Below, piece by piece: positions 22,671 through 31,791 of a DNA stretch of 64,000 nucleotides (position 1 is its first letter; each line of letters begins with the position of its first letter). Made by a program: the position numbers and the translations under genes. Under the pieces are notes generated by a model, which made no database searches, was not told the DNA's origin, and saw only the letters and a program-made list of their open reading frames with translations. Source of the stretch: CAWCAL01 sp963695075. GTDB lineage: Bacteria > Actinomycetota > Acidimicrobiia > Acidimicrobiales > CAWCAL01. The stretch is taken from positions 1,240,001-1,304,000 of the forward strand of contig CAVOFR010000007.1 in NCBI GenBank assembly GCA_963695075.1, read 5' to 3'.

Positions 22671-24353
22671 CTAGGACCGCCGCTCGACCAGGTCCTCACG
22701 GAGCGTCCGTTTCACGATCTTGCCGTTCGCGTTGCGGGGGAGTGGTGAGCCGTAGAACTCGACGATCGTCGGGACCTTGAACGAAGCCAGATGCTCGCCC
22801 ACGTGGGCCTGGAGCTCATCGACGGTGAGCATCGCCCCTTCGCGTACCATGACCGCAGCGACCAATTCCTCGCCGAGACGTCGGTGCGGTACGCCGAAGA
22901 CCGCCGCTTCGTACACCGCAGGGTGCTGGTAGATCACCGCTTCGACCTCGGCGCAGCCGATGTTCTCGCCCCCGCGCAGGACCATGTCCTTGGCCCGGTC
23001 CTCGACGTAGACGAACCCCTCCTCGTCGATCCGTCCGATGTCGCCGCTGCGCAGCCAGCCGTCGACGATGGTCTCAGCCGTGGCATCGGGCCGATTCCAG
23101 TAGCCGCGGATGACCATCGGCCCGCGAAACCGGATCTCCCCCTGCTCGCCGGGGGGCAGCATCCGATGGTCCTCGTCGAATACGGCGACTTGGATGGCCG
23201 GGATGGCCCGACCCGTACTGGTCGGTCGAGCCACGTAGTCGTCGCCGGTGTTCTGCGGTCCGTACGCATTCGTCTCGGTCATGCCGTAGCCGATGGACGG
23301 GCGACCTCGCGAGAAGTTCTCCTCGACCCGTTTCACCAGCTCCGGTGGTGCGGGAGCGCCGCCGCCCCCCACCGACACGAGACTGGATGTGTCGTGATCG
23401 TCGAACGCCGGGCTCTCGAGGAGGTCCCAGGACATCGTCGGGACGCCGACCAGCGCCGTGACCCGCTCGCGCTCGATCAGGTCCAGCGCCTGCTCCGGGT
23501 CCCACTTGACCATCATCACCAGTTTGAACCCGGCGGTGAACGACCCGAGCATGACGGGCACCAGGCCCGTCACGTGGAAGAGCGGAACGCACAGGATGTA
23601 GCAGTTGCGGTGGGGCGACGGTTCCCTCGGCGAAGATTGGAGGTTGGCCACCGCGCCCCGGGCCCCGAAGGCCAGCAGCGACGAGAGCACGGCCCGATGG
23701 CTCGACACGGCACCCTTCGGGTGGTCGGTCGTGCCCGACGTGTAGAGGATGTGGGCGTCGTCGTCGGGGTCGATCTCCACGTCGGGCATGGTCGCCTCGG
23801 CCGACAGGACCTCGTCGAATCGGTCGACACCCTCCGGAAGCTCACCGTCGGCGCGGACGGCGCACACGGTGAACGGCGCGTCGGTCAACAGCGGTTCGAT
23901 CCTGGGCACCCGCGCCGCGTCGGCGAACACCACGGTCGGTTCGGAGTCACCGAAGGCGTACGAGAGCTCCTCGGTGGTCCACCACGCGTTGAGGGCCACA
24001 GCGATGGCGCCGACCGACACGGTCGCCAGGTACACGGCGATCCACTCCGGGTAGTTGCGCATCGCGATGCCGACCCGGTCACCGGGCTCGACGCCGTAGC
24101 GGTCCACGAGCAGGGAGGCGACCCGATCGATCTGTTCGGCGACGGCCCCGAAAGTCCAGCGCTCATCCTCGAAGATGAGGTACTCGGTGTCGGCCCGCAT
24201 GCGAGCGAGGTCGATCAGCGAGCGAAGCGACGGTGGCGCGGCGGCGAAGACCGGCATCGTCCGGCCCGACACCGTTCCCTCCGTCACCTCGAAGGAGCCA
24301 CCGGGACCGGTCACGGTCGCAACGGCTTCTTCGAACGTCATGGAGTCGGTCAC
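22671..24353 (-). CDS. class I adenylate-forming enzyme, acyl-CoA synthetase (FadD-like)
   Basis: This 560-residue ATP-dependent ligase activates a carboxylic acid as acyl-AMP and then acyl-CoA. Motifs appear in order: the phosphate loop ILYTSGTTDHPKGAVSSH, the aromatic-gate region VPLFHVTG, GYGMTETNAYG, the hinge GWLRSGDIGRIDEEGFVYVEDRAKDM and the C-terminal lysine region PLPRNANGKIVKR. GTG 24353 overlaps the EamA stop (GTGA). With the enoyl-CoA hydratase upstream and the acyl-CoA dehydrogenase nearby it suits fatty- or dicarboxylic-acid oxidation. Substrate unknown. Confidence 0.88.
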   Translation of the reverse strand: MTDSMTFEEAVATVTGPGGSFEVTEGTVSGRTMPVFAAAPPSLRSLIDLARMRADTEYLIFEDERWTFGAVAEQIDRVASLLVDRYGVEPGDRVGIAMRNYPEWIAVYLATVSVGAIAVALNAWWTTEELSYAFGDSEPTVVFADAARVPRIEPLLTDAPFTVCAVRADGELPEGVDRFDEVLSAEATMPDVEIDPDDDAHILYTSGTTDHPKGAVSSHRAVLSSLLAFGARGAVANLQSSPREPSPHRNCYILCVPLFHVTGLVPVMLGSFTAGFKLVMMVKWDPEQALDLIERERVTALVGVPTMSWDLLESPAFDDHDTSSLVSVGGGGAPAPPELVKRVEENFSRGRPSIGYGMTETNAYGPQNTGDDYVARPTSTGRAIPAIQVAVFDEDHRMLPPGEQGEIRFRGPMVIRGYWNRPDATAETIVDGWLRSGDIGRIDEEGFVYVEDRAKDMVLRGGENIGCAEVEAVIYQHPAVYEAAVFGVPHRRLGEELVAAVMVREGAMLTVDELQAHVGEHLASFKVPTIVEFYGSPLPRNANGKIVKRTLREDLVERRS

Positions 24354-25144
24354 GTCGCCTCCCGGGGAGCGGTGTGTACGGCGGTCGGATCCTCATGATG
24401 GCGGATCAGCCAGCCCAGGCCCATCACGACGATCACCATGCCGGCGATCTGCCAACCGACGATGGGTTCGTCCAGGACGACGGCGGCGCCGAGGGTTGAC
24501 ATGACGGGCACGGACAAGGTGAGGATGGATGCCAGGGTCAAGCTGATGTGGGCGTGGGCCCAGTTCATCAGGAGATGGCCCGTGCCGGGGACGAGCACCA
24601 TGGCGAGGATGCCCAGGTACTGGGCGGCGGTCGGTCTACCGATGGATCCGGTGAGCGCCAGGGCGAATCCGACGGCGATGGGCGAAGCGACCACGAGGAC
24701 GACCGTCTGGTAGGTGACGGCGTCGAGGTGCTGGCGGGCCCGCTTCGAGGCGGGGAAGTACCACACCCATGCGAACAGCGCACCGAACGCGAGGGTGTCC
24801 CCGCGGGGGCTCCACGCTGGCGTCGTGCTCGAGCCGAAGATCACGAGCGCGACACCCGACAGTGTCGCTATGGTGACCGCGAGCATCGCGGGACGGAACC
24901 GTTCTCCGAACATCCGGTCGGCCAGCGCCATGATCAGCAAGGGCTGCAGCGCGGTGATGACCGTGGCGTTGGCGACGGTCGTCTCCTGGAGGGCGGTGAA
25001 CATGAGGCTGGCGGTCAGCCCGAATGCGGCACCGCCCTGCCAGCCGAGTCGGAGCGCGCCGACCGTGAGCCGTCGACGTCGTGCGGCCAGATAGGCGAGG
25101 TAGAGCATCGCGCCCACGATCGTCCGCCACGACGCGAGCTGCAC
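24350..25144 (-). CDS. EamA/DMT-family transporter (start uncertain, N-terminus probably longer)
   Basis: This is a drug/metabolite-type transporter with two EamA repeats and about ten membrane helices. From the first usable GTG (25144) it gives 264 residues, but the canonical first helix (QLLWTVGNLLAASIGLQGV) is encoded just upstream in the same frame, and no ATG, GTG or TTG occurs in that frame before the previous stop. A CTG at 25246 would give 298 residues, the usual family length. The upstream part runs into the last codons of the enoyl-CoA hydratase gene. The stop overlaps the acyl-CoA synthetase start. Cargo unknown. Confidence 0.8.
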   Translation of the reverse strand: MQLASWRTIVGAMLYLAYLAARRRRLTVGALRLGWQGGAAFGLTASLMFTALQETTVANATVITALQPLLIMALADRMFGERFRPAMLAVTIATLSGVALVIFGSSTTPAWSPRGDTLAFGALFAWVWYFPASKRARQHLDAVTYQTVVLVVASPIAVGFALALTGSIGRPTAAQYLGILAMVLVPGTGHLLMNWAHAHISLTLASILTLSVPVMSTLGAAVVLDEPIVGWQIAGMVIVVMGLGWLIRHHEDPTAVHTAPREAT

Positions 25145-25238
25145 ACCCTGGAGCCCGATCGACGCCGCCAGCAGGTTCCCGACCGTCCACAGCAGCTGGG
25201 CCGAGCTCGCCGCGGCGAATCCCCGCCCGGCGACCGGG

Positions 25239-26075
25239 CTAGTCAGGGTCGGTGAAGTCGGGGGCCCGCTGTTCGAAGTAGGCAGCCACCGCCTCGACCT
25301 GGTTGGGTGAGCCGATCAGCGCGCCGATCTCGTTCCGTTCGGCCTCGTAGCCCTGGGCGAGTGAGCGTCGGGCCGCTTCGTTGAGTAGCCGTTTTGCGGC
25401 CCGAATGGCCTGGGGCGACTTCGAGGCGAGCTCGGAGGCCAGGTCCAGTGCCGCCGAGTGCGGATCCTGCGCAACGCGGGTCGCCAGGCCCAACGTCTCG
25501 GCCTCGGTGCCGTCGACCATCCGTCCGGTGAAGACCAGTTCCTTGGCCCGGTCGAGTCCGACGAGCTCGATCAGCCGCTGCGTGCCGGTCATGTCCGGCG
25601 ACAGTCCCCACCGGATCTCCAGAATCGAGAACCGCGCGTCGGGCGCGGCGATCCGGATGTCCGCGCCGAGTGCGATCTGGCAGCCCCCGCCCAAAGCGAC
25701 TCCGTGGACCGCGGCGATGACCGGTGCCGGCATGGTGTGCCACACGTGCGAGACCCACTGGGCGCCGTGGGTGATCTTGCCGTCCGGAACCCGTCCGATG
25801 AATGCCGGGTCATCAGCCGGCTCGGTGTCGTCGTCGATCTCGAAGCCGGTGGAGCCGGCCATGGCCTGGAACGACGAGAAGTCGAGGCCGGCGCAGAAGC
25901 CGCGGCCTTCGCCCGACAGGACCACCGCCCGGACCGACGGATCGGCCGCCACTTGTGTCCCGGCGTCGGCCAGGGCACCGAACATCGCGGCGTCGAGGGC
26001 GTTGATCTTGTCGGGTCGATTGAGTCGCACATCGGCGACACCGCCGGAGATGTCCACCAGCACGCGGTCGGTCAT
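25239..26075 (-). CDS. enoyl-CoA hydratase/isomerase (crotonase) family protein
   Basis: This 278-residue crotonase-fold protein hydrates or isomerises enoyl-CoA thioesters. It has the oxyanion-hole segments GRGFCAGLDFSSF and HGVALGGGCQIALGADIRIA. The usual two catalytic acidic positions lie around ILEIRWGLSPDMTGTQRL, a helix resembling the dienoyl-CoA isomerase group, and KELVFTGRMVDGTEAE follows. The ATG at 26075 has a strong GGAGG site. It leads a likely operon with EamA and FadD. The exact reaction is not fixed. Confidence 0.88.
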   Translation of the reverse strand: MTDRVLVDISGGVADVRLNRPDKINALDAAMFGALADAGTQVAADPSVRAVVLSGEGRGFCAGLDFSSFQAMAGSTGFEIDDDTEPADDPAFIGRVPDGKITHGAQWVSHVWHTMPAPVIAAVHGVALGGGCQIALGADIRIAAPDARFSILEIRWGLSPDMTGTQRLIELVGLDRAKELVFTGRMVDGTEAETLGLATRVAQDPHSAALDLASELASKSPQAIRAAKRLLNEAARRSLAQGYEAERNEIGALIGSPNQVEAVAAYFEQRAPDFTDPD

Positions 26076-26087
26076 GCCCAGATCCTC

Positions 26088-26912
26088 CTAGAAGGCATAC
26101 TCGACGCTCTCGACCTCGCACACGACGTCCGAGGGTTGAACGTCGTCGGGGAGAACGTCGAAGAACGTCGCCCGCCAGGCGGCGCTGTTGCCCTGGCCGA
26201 GGCCCTCGACGTAGGTGTTGGCCGTACCGAGTCGGACGCCGTCGGCGGTGAACGCGGTGTTGACCCAGAAGGCACGATCGCGGTCCGAGGTGTTGGTGAG
26301 CTCGCCCTCGGCGGTGACCAGGCCCGTCTCGGGTAGGCAGTCGGTGAGCTCCACGTCGTAGTCGGAGGGATCGGCCAAGCCGGTGTTCTCATCCAGCTCC
26401 TCGCCGAACTCCTCGAACTCGGTGACCACGTCATCGGCGGCACGGCCGAGCACGAAGACGACCGAGACGACCGCCAGAGCTGCGAGTACGGCGACGACGG
26501 CGAAGGCGATGAGGCAACCCTTCGCCGTTGAGCTCATGCCCTCCGCCGGTGGAGCGACGGCACCCTGAGCCATGATCGGCGGGCCCGGAACCGTCGCGGC
26601 GGGTGGGCCCACCGCTGGTGACGGGGGACCCGGGGGTGGGGGTGACGGGATCGCCGACGGGGGTGCGGGCGGAGGAGGTGACGGCGGTCCCGGTGCCGGC
26701 GGTTTCGCGGGCGGAGGTGGTGGTGGAGGACCGTCGCTGCCAGGGAGCGGTGGGGTGCTGCCAGGAGGCGGTGAGGCGCTGTCAGGAGGCGGTGGGGTGC
26801 TGTCAGGGGGCGGCGACAGCGGCGCCGGGGGCGCCACCTCGGGAATGTCCGGTGCGGTGTCGCCGCCGGGTGCTTCGTCACCCGGCGATGGTGGCGTGTT
26901 GTCTTCGGTCAT
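26088..26912 (-). CDS. proline-rich single-pass membrane protein
   Basis: This 274-residue protein has three parts. The first ~120 residues are almost entirely proline, serine, glycine and alanine. A single membrane helix follows (about residues 133-156, GCLIAFAVVAVLAALAVVSVV). A C-terminal domain of about 110 residues outside the membrane includes an acidic stretch (FEEFGEELDENTG) and a beta-rich segment resembling FxLYD-type domains (AEGELTNTSDRDRAFWVNTAF). ATG 26912 has GGGGTG 5 nt upstream and is preferred to a GTG at 26918. It lies 12 nt upstream of the crotonase gene. Function unknown. Confidence 0.7.
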   Translation of the reverse strand: MTEDNTPPSPGDEAPGGDTAPDIPEVAPPAPLSPPPDSTPPPPDSASPPPGSTPPLPGSDGPPPPPPPAKPPAPGPPSPPPPAPPSAIPSPPPPGPPSPAVGPPAATVPGPPIMAQGAVAPPAEGMSSTAKGCLIAFAVVAVLAALAVVSVVFVLGRAADDVVTEFEEFGEELDENTGLADPSDYDVELTDCLPETGLVTAEGELTNTSDRDRAFWVNTAFTADGVRLGTANTYVEGLGQGNSAAWRATFFDVLPDDVQPSDVVCEVESVEYAF

Positions 26913-26987
26913 GGACACCCCTGTGGGCCATAGGGAAGGTGGCCCCGGTGGGAGAGGTTAGAAGACGACGGTCGCCTCGGCTCGCGT

Positions 26988-27014
26988 GTCACCCGGGTCC
27001 CTCCCCCGGGTGAC
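26988..27014 (-). terminator. hairpin after the APH-family gene
   Basis: GTCACCCGGG and its complement pair with a 7-nt loop, starting 8 nt beyond the stop of the phosphotransferase gene. There is no T-tract, as is usual for many actinobacterial terminators. Confidence 0.5.
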
Positions 27015-27021
27015 CCTGATC

Positions 27022-28119
27022 CTAGAAGTACGAGCCGTCCAGGATCGCTTCGAGTTGGACGCGGTGCAGGATCCGGTCGTTGGGATCGGCGGGCGGTTCG
27101 GCCCGGCCCTCGGCCTCCTCGACCAGGGACGTGCGGGTCATGATGATCCCGTGGCGCAGGGCGCAGTAGGCCTCGAACCACTCGATCTCTCTCGGCACGT
27201 GGCCCGACGCCTCGGCGTAGATGGCGCAGACCCGGTCGCGGTCGAAGTACCCCGGCAGCCCGGGCAGCTCGAGCACCTCGGCGAGGTTCTGGAAGAACGA
27301 GTGCAGGAATATCATCCAGCCGAGGTCCATCTCGGGCGGGGTGACGGTGGCCATCTCCCAGTCCAGCACGCCGACCGGTGTGAAGCCGTCGAAGAGGATG
27401 TTCCCGGGCCGGGCGTCACCCCAGCACAGGACCGCGTCACTCTCGCCGGCCGGCCAGTGAGCTTCGAGCCACGCCAACATGTCCTCGATCAGCGAGTAAC
27501 GCACACCGACGCGGGCCCACTCGTAGTAGTCGTACTGGTCATCGACGTGACGTCGCAGGGGTGACGCCCCGGAGCCCACGGACCGTCCGCCGTCCGCGAA
27601 GGACAGGTCGAAGCGGTCGGGCGTGACGGTGTGGATGCCGGCGAGGAGCTCGACCGACGAGCGTTCGAGCACGGCTCGTTCGGCGTCGGAGGCTTCGGTC
27701 ACCCAGCTTCCGAACGTGTACGGCATCCGGTCCGGAGGGACCCGACCTTCGATGCGGTCCATGACGAGGAACTGCGACCCGAGGTGGGTCTCGTCGAGCT
27801 CGAGCCAACGGCAGGTCGGGACTGGCACGTCGGTCTGCTCGCGGACGAGGCGCATGCAACTCGCCTGCGCAGCGAGATCGTAGTTGGGGAAGACGGGAAG
27901 GACCTCGCCCGGAGGGAAACGGGTCACGAGCGCGTGGGCGGTGCGTTCGCCCTTCTCGGTCCAGGTGGCATCGAACAGCAGCGTCTCGGATGAGAACCCC
28001 GATGCTTCGGGGATGTCGATCGGACCCAGCTCGGGTCGGGACTCGTCCCCGAGCTGCCGGCACAGCCAGCCCTCCAGGCGAGCTCTCACTTCATCTGGAT
28101 CGCGGATCTGGAGCGCCAT
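27022..28119 (-). CDS. aminoglycoside phosphotransferase (APH)-fold kinase
   Basis: This 365-residue protein has the APH/choline kinase fold. The nucleotide-binding N-lobe is followed by a C-lobe with the catalytic loop WGDARPGNIL (Asp and Asn kept, the usual His replaced by Trp) and metal-binding LDWEMATV. Many actinobacterial members are not resistance enzymes; they sit near acyl-CoA genes and resemble the ACAD10-type kinase domain. That reading fits the nearby FadD, crotonase and acyl-CoA dehydrogenase. The long upstream frame is not used: the ATG at 28119 begins the domain and has CAGACT 7 nt before it. Substrate unknown. Confidence 0.8.
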   Translation of the reverse strand: MALQIRDPDEVRARLEGWLCRQLGDESRPELGPIDIPEASGFSSETLLFDATWTEKGERTAHALVTRFPPGEVLPVFPNYDLAAQASCMRLVREQTDVPVPTCRWLELDETHLGSQFLVMDRIEGRVPPDRMPYTFGSWVTEASDAERAVLERSSVELLAGIHTVTPDRFDLSFADGGRSVGSGASPLRRHVDDQYDYYEWARVGVRYSLIEDMLAWLEAHWPAGESDAVLCWGDARPGNILFDGFTPVGVLDWEMATVTPPEMDLGWMIFLHSFFQNLAEVLELPGLPGYFDRDRVCAIYAEASGHVPREIEWFEAYCALRHGIIMTRTSLVEEAEGRAEPPADPNDRILHRVQLEAILDGSYF

Positions 28120-28290
28120 GGCACCAAGTCTGTCAGGTTCCGGAACCCCGGGTTCGCGGCCGCCCGGTGGCGTGTCGAGAGGCACGTCGTCGATGTGTCC
28201 GACAGCACGGACGTGATCGATCGGTCGTCGTACCTTCCATCTCGAGGCACCGGCGTCCAGGTCGGTCCCAAGAACTGGGTGGTGGTTGTG

Positions 28291-29040
28291 ATGGGTCCAT
28301 GTATGGGCGCGGTCGGGCGGTCGCGCGTGCGGATTCGGGTGGGTCGGTTCCTGGGGGTGGTGTTGGCGGGGGTGTTGTCGGCGGCGGGTTGTGCGGTTCC
28401 GCCGCCGGATGTCGACTGTGAGGTGCCGGCGACCGATTCGGGGATCGCGATCGTGGGCGATTCGGTGTTCTCGCTCGCCAAGCGTGACTGCACCCACGTC
28501 GGTCGTCGGCTCGAGGAGATGACCGGGACCTCGTTTCTCGACGAGAGCGTGTCGGGTGCCACGTTGGGTGTGATCCCGCAGGCTCCCGGGGGATCGATCG
28601 TGACCCAGTACACCCAGGGTGTGGCCCCGGCCAACCCCCGGGCGGTGGTGTTCGACGGTGGGACCAACGATCTGTTCTGGCGCTGTCCGGTACCGGCCCG
28701 GCCGGACTGTGTGGTCGCGATCGACGTGATGGAGGGGCAGCTGCGGTCGCTCATCGGTCAGATGCGGGCCGACGGCGTCGAGGACATCGTGTATCTCGGG
28801 ATGTACCACTTGTCGCCGACCGGTTTGTTCGCTTCGCTCGGTACGGCGCTGGACCCGTGGAACGCCCGGGCCTCGGCGGTGGCGGAGGAACTGGGCGTGA
28901 TCTTCGTGGATCCCCGGGATGTGTTCGACGAGAACCCGGCCTATCTGGCCGGCGATGGCATGCACCCGTCGGCCAGCGGTTCGATGATGCTCGCCGAGCT
29001 CGTCCACGACGCCCTCGTCGACAACGGCATCGTGCCCTAG
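28291..29040 (+). CDS. SGNH/GDSL-family hydrolase lipoprotein
   Basis: This 249-residue exported esterase-like protein begins with a basic region (RSRVRIRVGR), a hydrophobic core and the lipobox LSAAGC. The mature part has the SGNH blocks in order: block I VGDSVFSL with the nucleophile serine, a glycine block around SVSGATLG, FDGGTNDLFW for the asparagine block, and DGMHPSASG with the catalytic Asp and His. It probably removes acyl or acetyl groups from envelope lipids or polysaccharide. ATG 28291 and 28303 are both possible. It is convergent with the P-type ATPase gene. Confidence 0.82.
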   Translation: MGPCMGAVGRSRVRIRVGRFLGVVLAGVLSAAGCAVPPPDVDCEVPATDSGIAIVGDSVFSLAKRDCTHVGRRLEEMTGTSFLDESVSGATLGVIPQAPGGSIVTQYTQGVAPANPRAVVFDGGTNDLFWRCPVPARPDCVVAIDVMEGQLRSLIGQMRADGVEDIVYLGMYHLSPTGLFASLGTALDPWNARASAVAEELGVIFVDPRDVFDENPAYLAGDGMHPSASGSMMLAELVHDALVDNGIVP

Positions 29041-29058
29041 AAACGGACCGTCGTGGGC

Positions 29059-31791
29059 TTAGCTCGGCTCGCCCCGGCGGCGGACCAGCTTCTCGAGCTC
29101 GACGGCCCAGAAGGCGCCGGTCGAAGCGATGAGCACGATCCCGAGCTCGGTAGCGGTCAGGGCCTCGGTGTCGAGCCAGTCCTGGGCCGGCGGCCAGTAG
29201 ACGACGATCAACTGGAGCGCGAAGGTGACCGCCACCGCCCACAGCAGCTTCGGGTTACTGAACAGGCCGAGCCGCCACAGGGAGTCCCGTTCGGAGCGGA
29301 CGGCCAGGGCGTGTCCGAGTTGCAGGAGCGCCAGGGAGAGGAACACCATCGTCTGCCAGGGGCGATCTCCGGCGTCGCCCCACAGTCCCAGGCCCAGGGG
29401 GATGAGTCCCATGAGCAGGCCGACGGCGAGCACGTGCTGCCACAGGCCTCGTGCGAAGATGCTCTCGGAGGGTGACCGCGGTGGGCGGCTCATGACCCCC
29501 CGCTCGGCCGGTTCGATGCCGAGGGCCAGGCCGGGCAGGCCGTCGGTCACCAGGTTGATCCAGAGGATCTGCACCGGGAGCAGCGGCAGCGGTAGCCCGA
29601 GGAACGGGCCGAGGAACATCACCCAGATCTCGCCCGAGTTGGAGGTGAGCGTGTACCGGACGAAGCGACGGATGTTGTCGTAGATTCGCCTGCCCTCGCC
29701 GACCGCGGTGACGATCGTGGCGAAGTTGTCGTCCTGAAGCACCATGTCGGCCGCCTCCTTCGCAACCTCGGTGCCGGCGACGCCCATGGCGACGCCGATG
29801 TCGGCCGAGCGCAGAGCCGGAGCGTCGTTCACACCGTCGCCCGTCATGGCCACCACGTCGCCGCGGGCCTTCCACGCCTGCACGATGTCGAGCTTCTGCT
29901 CGGGGGTCGTCCGGGCGTACACCGCCACGCGGTGCACGTGTGCCTCGAGACCCGTCTCGTGCTCCTCGGCCAGGCGGACGCCGGTCATGACCTCCTGGTC
30001 GTCGAGGATTCCCAGCCGTTTCCCGATGGCGGCGGCCGTTGCGGGATGGTCGCCGGTGATCATCACCGGGGTGATGCCGGCGCTTCGGCAAGCGGCCACG
30101 GCGTCAGCCGACTCGAGTCGAGGCGGATCGGCCATGGCCACGAGGCCCAGGACGGTCAGATCCGACTCGATGGTCGCCGGCAGACCGGGCTGGTCGGTCG
30201 GCAGGGGTCCGCCGGCAATCGCCAGCACCCGATAGCCCTCGTCCGCCATCGCGGCAGCGGTGGCGAGCAGATCCTCCCGGTCGGCGTCGGTCAAGGGTCG
30301 CTCGGCCCCGTCGTCGGCGATGTCGGTCGCGACCTCGAGGATCGTCTCGACCGCTCCCTTCGAGGCGACGCGACCGCCGCCGTCGCCGCTGCGATGCACG
30401 GTCGTCATCCGCTTGCGATTCGAATCGAAGGGGATCTCCTCGATGCGCGGCCACCGAGCCTCGAGATCGGATCGACTCACGCCGACCTTCTCGGCCAGCG
30501 CGAGGAGGGCTCCCTCGGTGGGGTCGCCGACGACGTCCCAGGATCCACCGGCGGTCGCGGGGGGTACGAGCTCGGCGTCGTTGCAGAGCATTGCGGACTC
30601 GGCGAGCCGTAGGACCGGGCCGCGAGTGTCGGGAGCCGGCTCGCCGTCGAGCCCGACGAGCTCACCATCGGGCTCGAAGCCCGATCCCGTCACCCGGAGC
30701 TCGGCGCTCGGGGTCCATACCCGTTCCACCAGCATCCGACTCTGGGTCAGAGTGCCGGTCTTGTCGGTGCAGATGACCGTCACCGAGCCGAGAGTCTCGA
30801 CCGCCGGCAGCTTTCGAACGAGGGCCTCCTGCTTGACCATCCGCTGGGCACCGAGCGCCAATGCGATGGTGACCACGGCGGGGAGGGCCTCGGGGATGGC
30901 CGCGACCGCCAGGCTGACGGCCGTGAGGAACATCAGCGACACGTCTTCACCCCGGGCGACTCCGGCACCGAAGACGATCAGGCAGATGACCACCGACGCT
31001 GCGGCGAGGCGCCGTCCGAGGGCGGCGAGCCGGTTCTGGAGCGGGGTCCGGGGAGCCTGGTGAGCCTTGAGCAGTCCTGCCACCTGGCCGAGCTCGGTGG
31101 CCATCCCCGTGGACACCGCCAGTCCCCGGGCTCGACCGTGCACGACGGCGGTCCCCTTGAACACCATGTTGTGTCGGTCGGCGATCAGCTCGCCGGAGGC
31201 GTGGTCGATGGCCTCGGTCCGCTTGTCGACTGGCATCGATTCGCCGGTGAGCGCGGCCTCGTTCACTCTGAGGTTCGGGCATTCCATGAGCCGCAAGTCG
31301 GCGGGGACGATGTCGCCCGGCTCCAGGAGGACCACGTCACCCGGGACGATCTCGCCGGCCATCAGGGTCTGTTGTCGTCCGCCCCGCACCACGCGCGCCG
31401 ACGGGGCCGACATGCGGCGGAGGGCGGCCATGGCCTGTTCGGCCCGGTACTCCTGGACGAATCCGATGATCGCATTGAGGATGACGATGACCCCGATGAC
31501 GATGGCGTCGGTGACCTCGTCGATCAGCACCGTCACGACCATGGCGATCAGGAGCACGACGATCATCGTGTCGGCGAACTGGGCGAGGAGGATCCGCCAA
31601 CGGGCGCGGGTCGGCTCCTCCTCCAGGTCGTTCGAGCCGTACTCGTCGCGTCGCGTCGCGACCTCCTCCTCGGGCAGTCCGACAGCGGGCTCGACCCCGA
31701 GTGCCGCGGCGGCGGCTTCGGGGGCGTCAGCCCACCAGGGCATGTCGGGGCGGTTGGCGACGGTGCCGTTCATCGAGATGGGTCCAGTCAT
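29059..31791 (-). CDS. P-type cation-transporting ATPase (PMA1/PMR1/Ca-ATPase-like)
   Basis: This 910-residue P2-type ATPase starts with a cation-ATPase N-terminal domain. Then come the actuator domain with LTGESMPVDK, the membrane segment with AVAAIPEALPAVVTIALALGA (PEALP ion-site helix), the phosphorylation motif CTDKTGTLTQ, the nucleotide domain with EIPFDSNRKRMTTVH and KGAVE, and the hinge MTGDGVNDAPAL. C-terminal helices include LWINLVTDGLPGLALG. Calcium, manganese or another cation is possible. The ATG at 31791 overlaps the SDR stop (ATGA); the long upstream frame is rejected. Confidence 0.9.
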   Translation of the reverse strand: MTGPISMNGTVANRPDMPWWADAPEAAAAALGVEPAVGLPEEEVATRRDEYGSNDLEEEPTRARWRILLAQFADTMIVVLLIAMVVTVLIDEVTDAIVIGVIVILNAIIGFVQEYRAEQAMAALRRMSAPSARVVRGGRQQTLMAGEIVPGDVVLLEPGDIVPADLRLMECPNLRVNEAALTGESMPVDKRTEAIDHASGELIADRHNMVFKGTAVVHGRARGLAVSTGMATELGQVAGLLKAHQAPRTPLQNRLAALGRRLAAASVVICLIVFGAGVARGEDVSLMFLTAVSLAVAAIPEALPAVVTIALALGAQRMVKQEALVRKLPAVETLGSVTVICTDKTGTLTQSRMLVERVWTPSAELRVTGSGFEPDGELVGLDGEPAPDTRGPVLRLAESAMLCNDAELVPPATAGGSWDVVGDPTEGALLALAEKVGVSRSDLEARWPRIEEIPFDSNRKRMTTVHRSGDGGGRVASKGAVETILEVATDIADDGAERPLTDADREDLLATAAAMADEGYRVLAIAGGPLPTDQPGLPATIESDLTVLGLVAMADPPRLESADAVAACRSAGITPVMITGDHPATAAAIGKRLGILDDQEVMTGVRLAEEHETGLEAHVHRVAVYARTTPEQKLDIVQAWKARGDVVAMTGDGVNDAPALRSADIGVAMGVAGTEVAKEAADMVLQDDNFATIVTAVGEGRRIYDNIRRFVRYTLTSNSGEIWVMFLGPFLGLPLPLLPVQILWINLVTDGLPGLALGIEPAERGVMSRPPRSPSESIFARGLWQHVLAVGLLMGLIPLGLGLWGDAGDRPWQTMVFLSLALLQLGHALAVRSERDSLWRLGLFSNPKLLWAVAVTFALQLIVVYWPPAQDWLDTEALTATELGIVLIASTGAFWAVELEKLVRRRGEPS

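Noticed and set aside
22791..24398. 535-residue plus-strand frame
   Set aside because: It is the antisense shadow of the acyl-CoA synthetase, with high Arg/His/Asp and no motif.
28120..29007. N-terminal extension of the APH-fold protein
   Set aside because: It has no domain match and low-complexity content, and it would be antisense to the SGNH gene. The domain begins at 28119.
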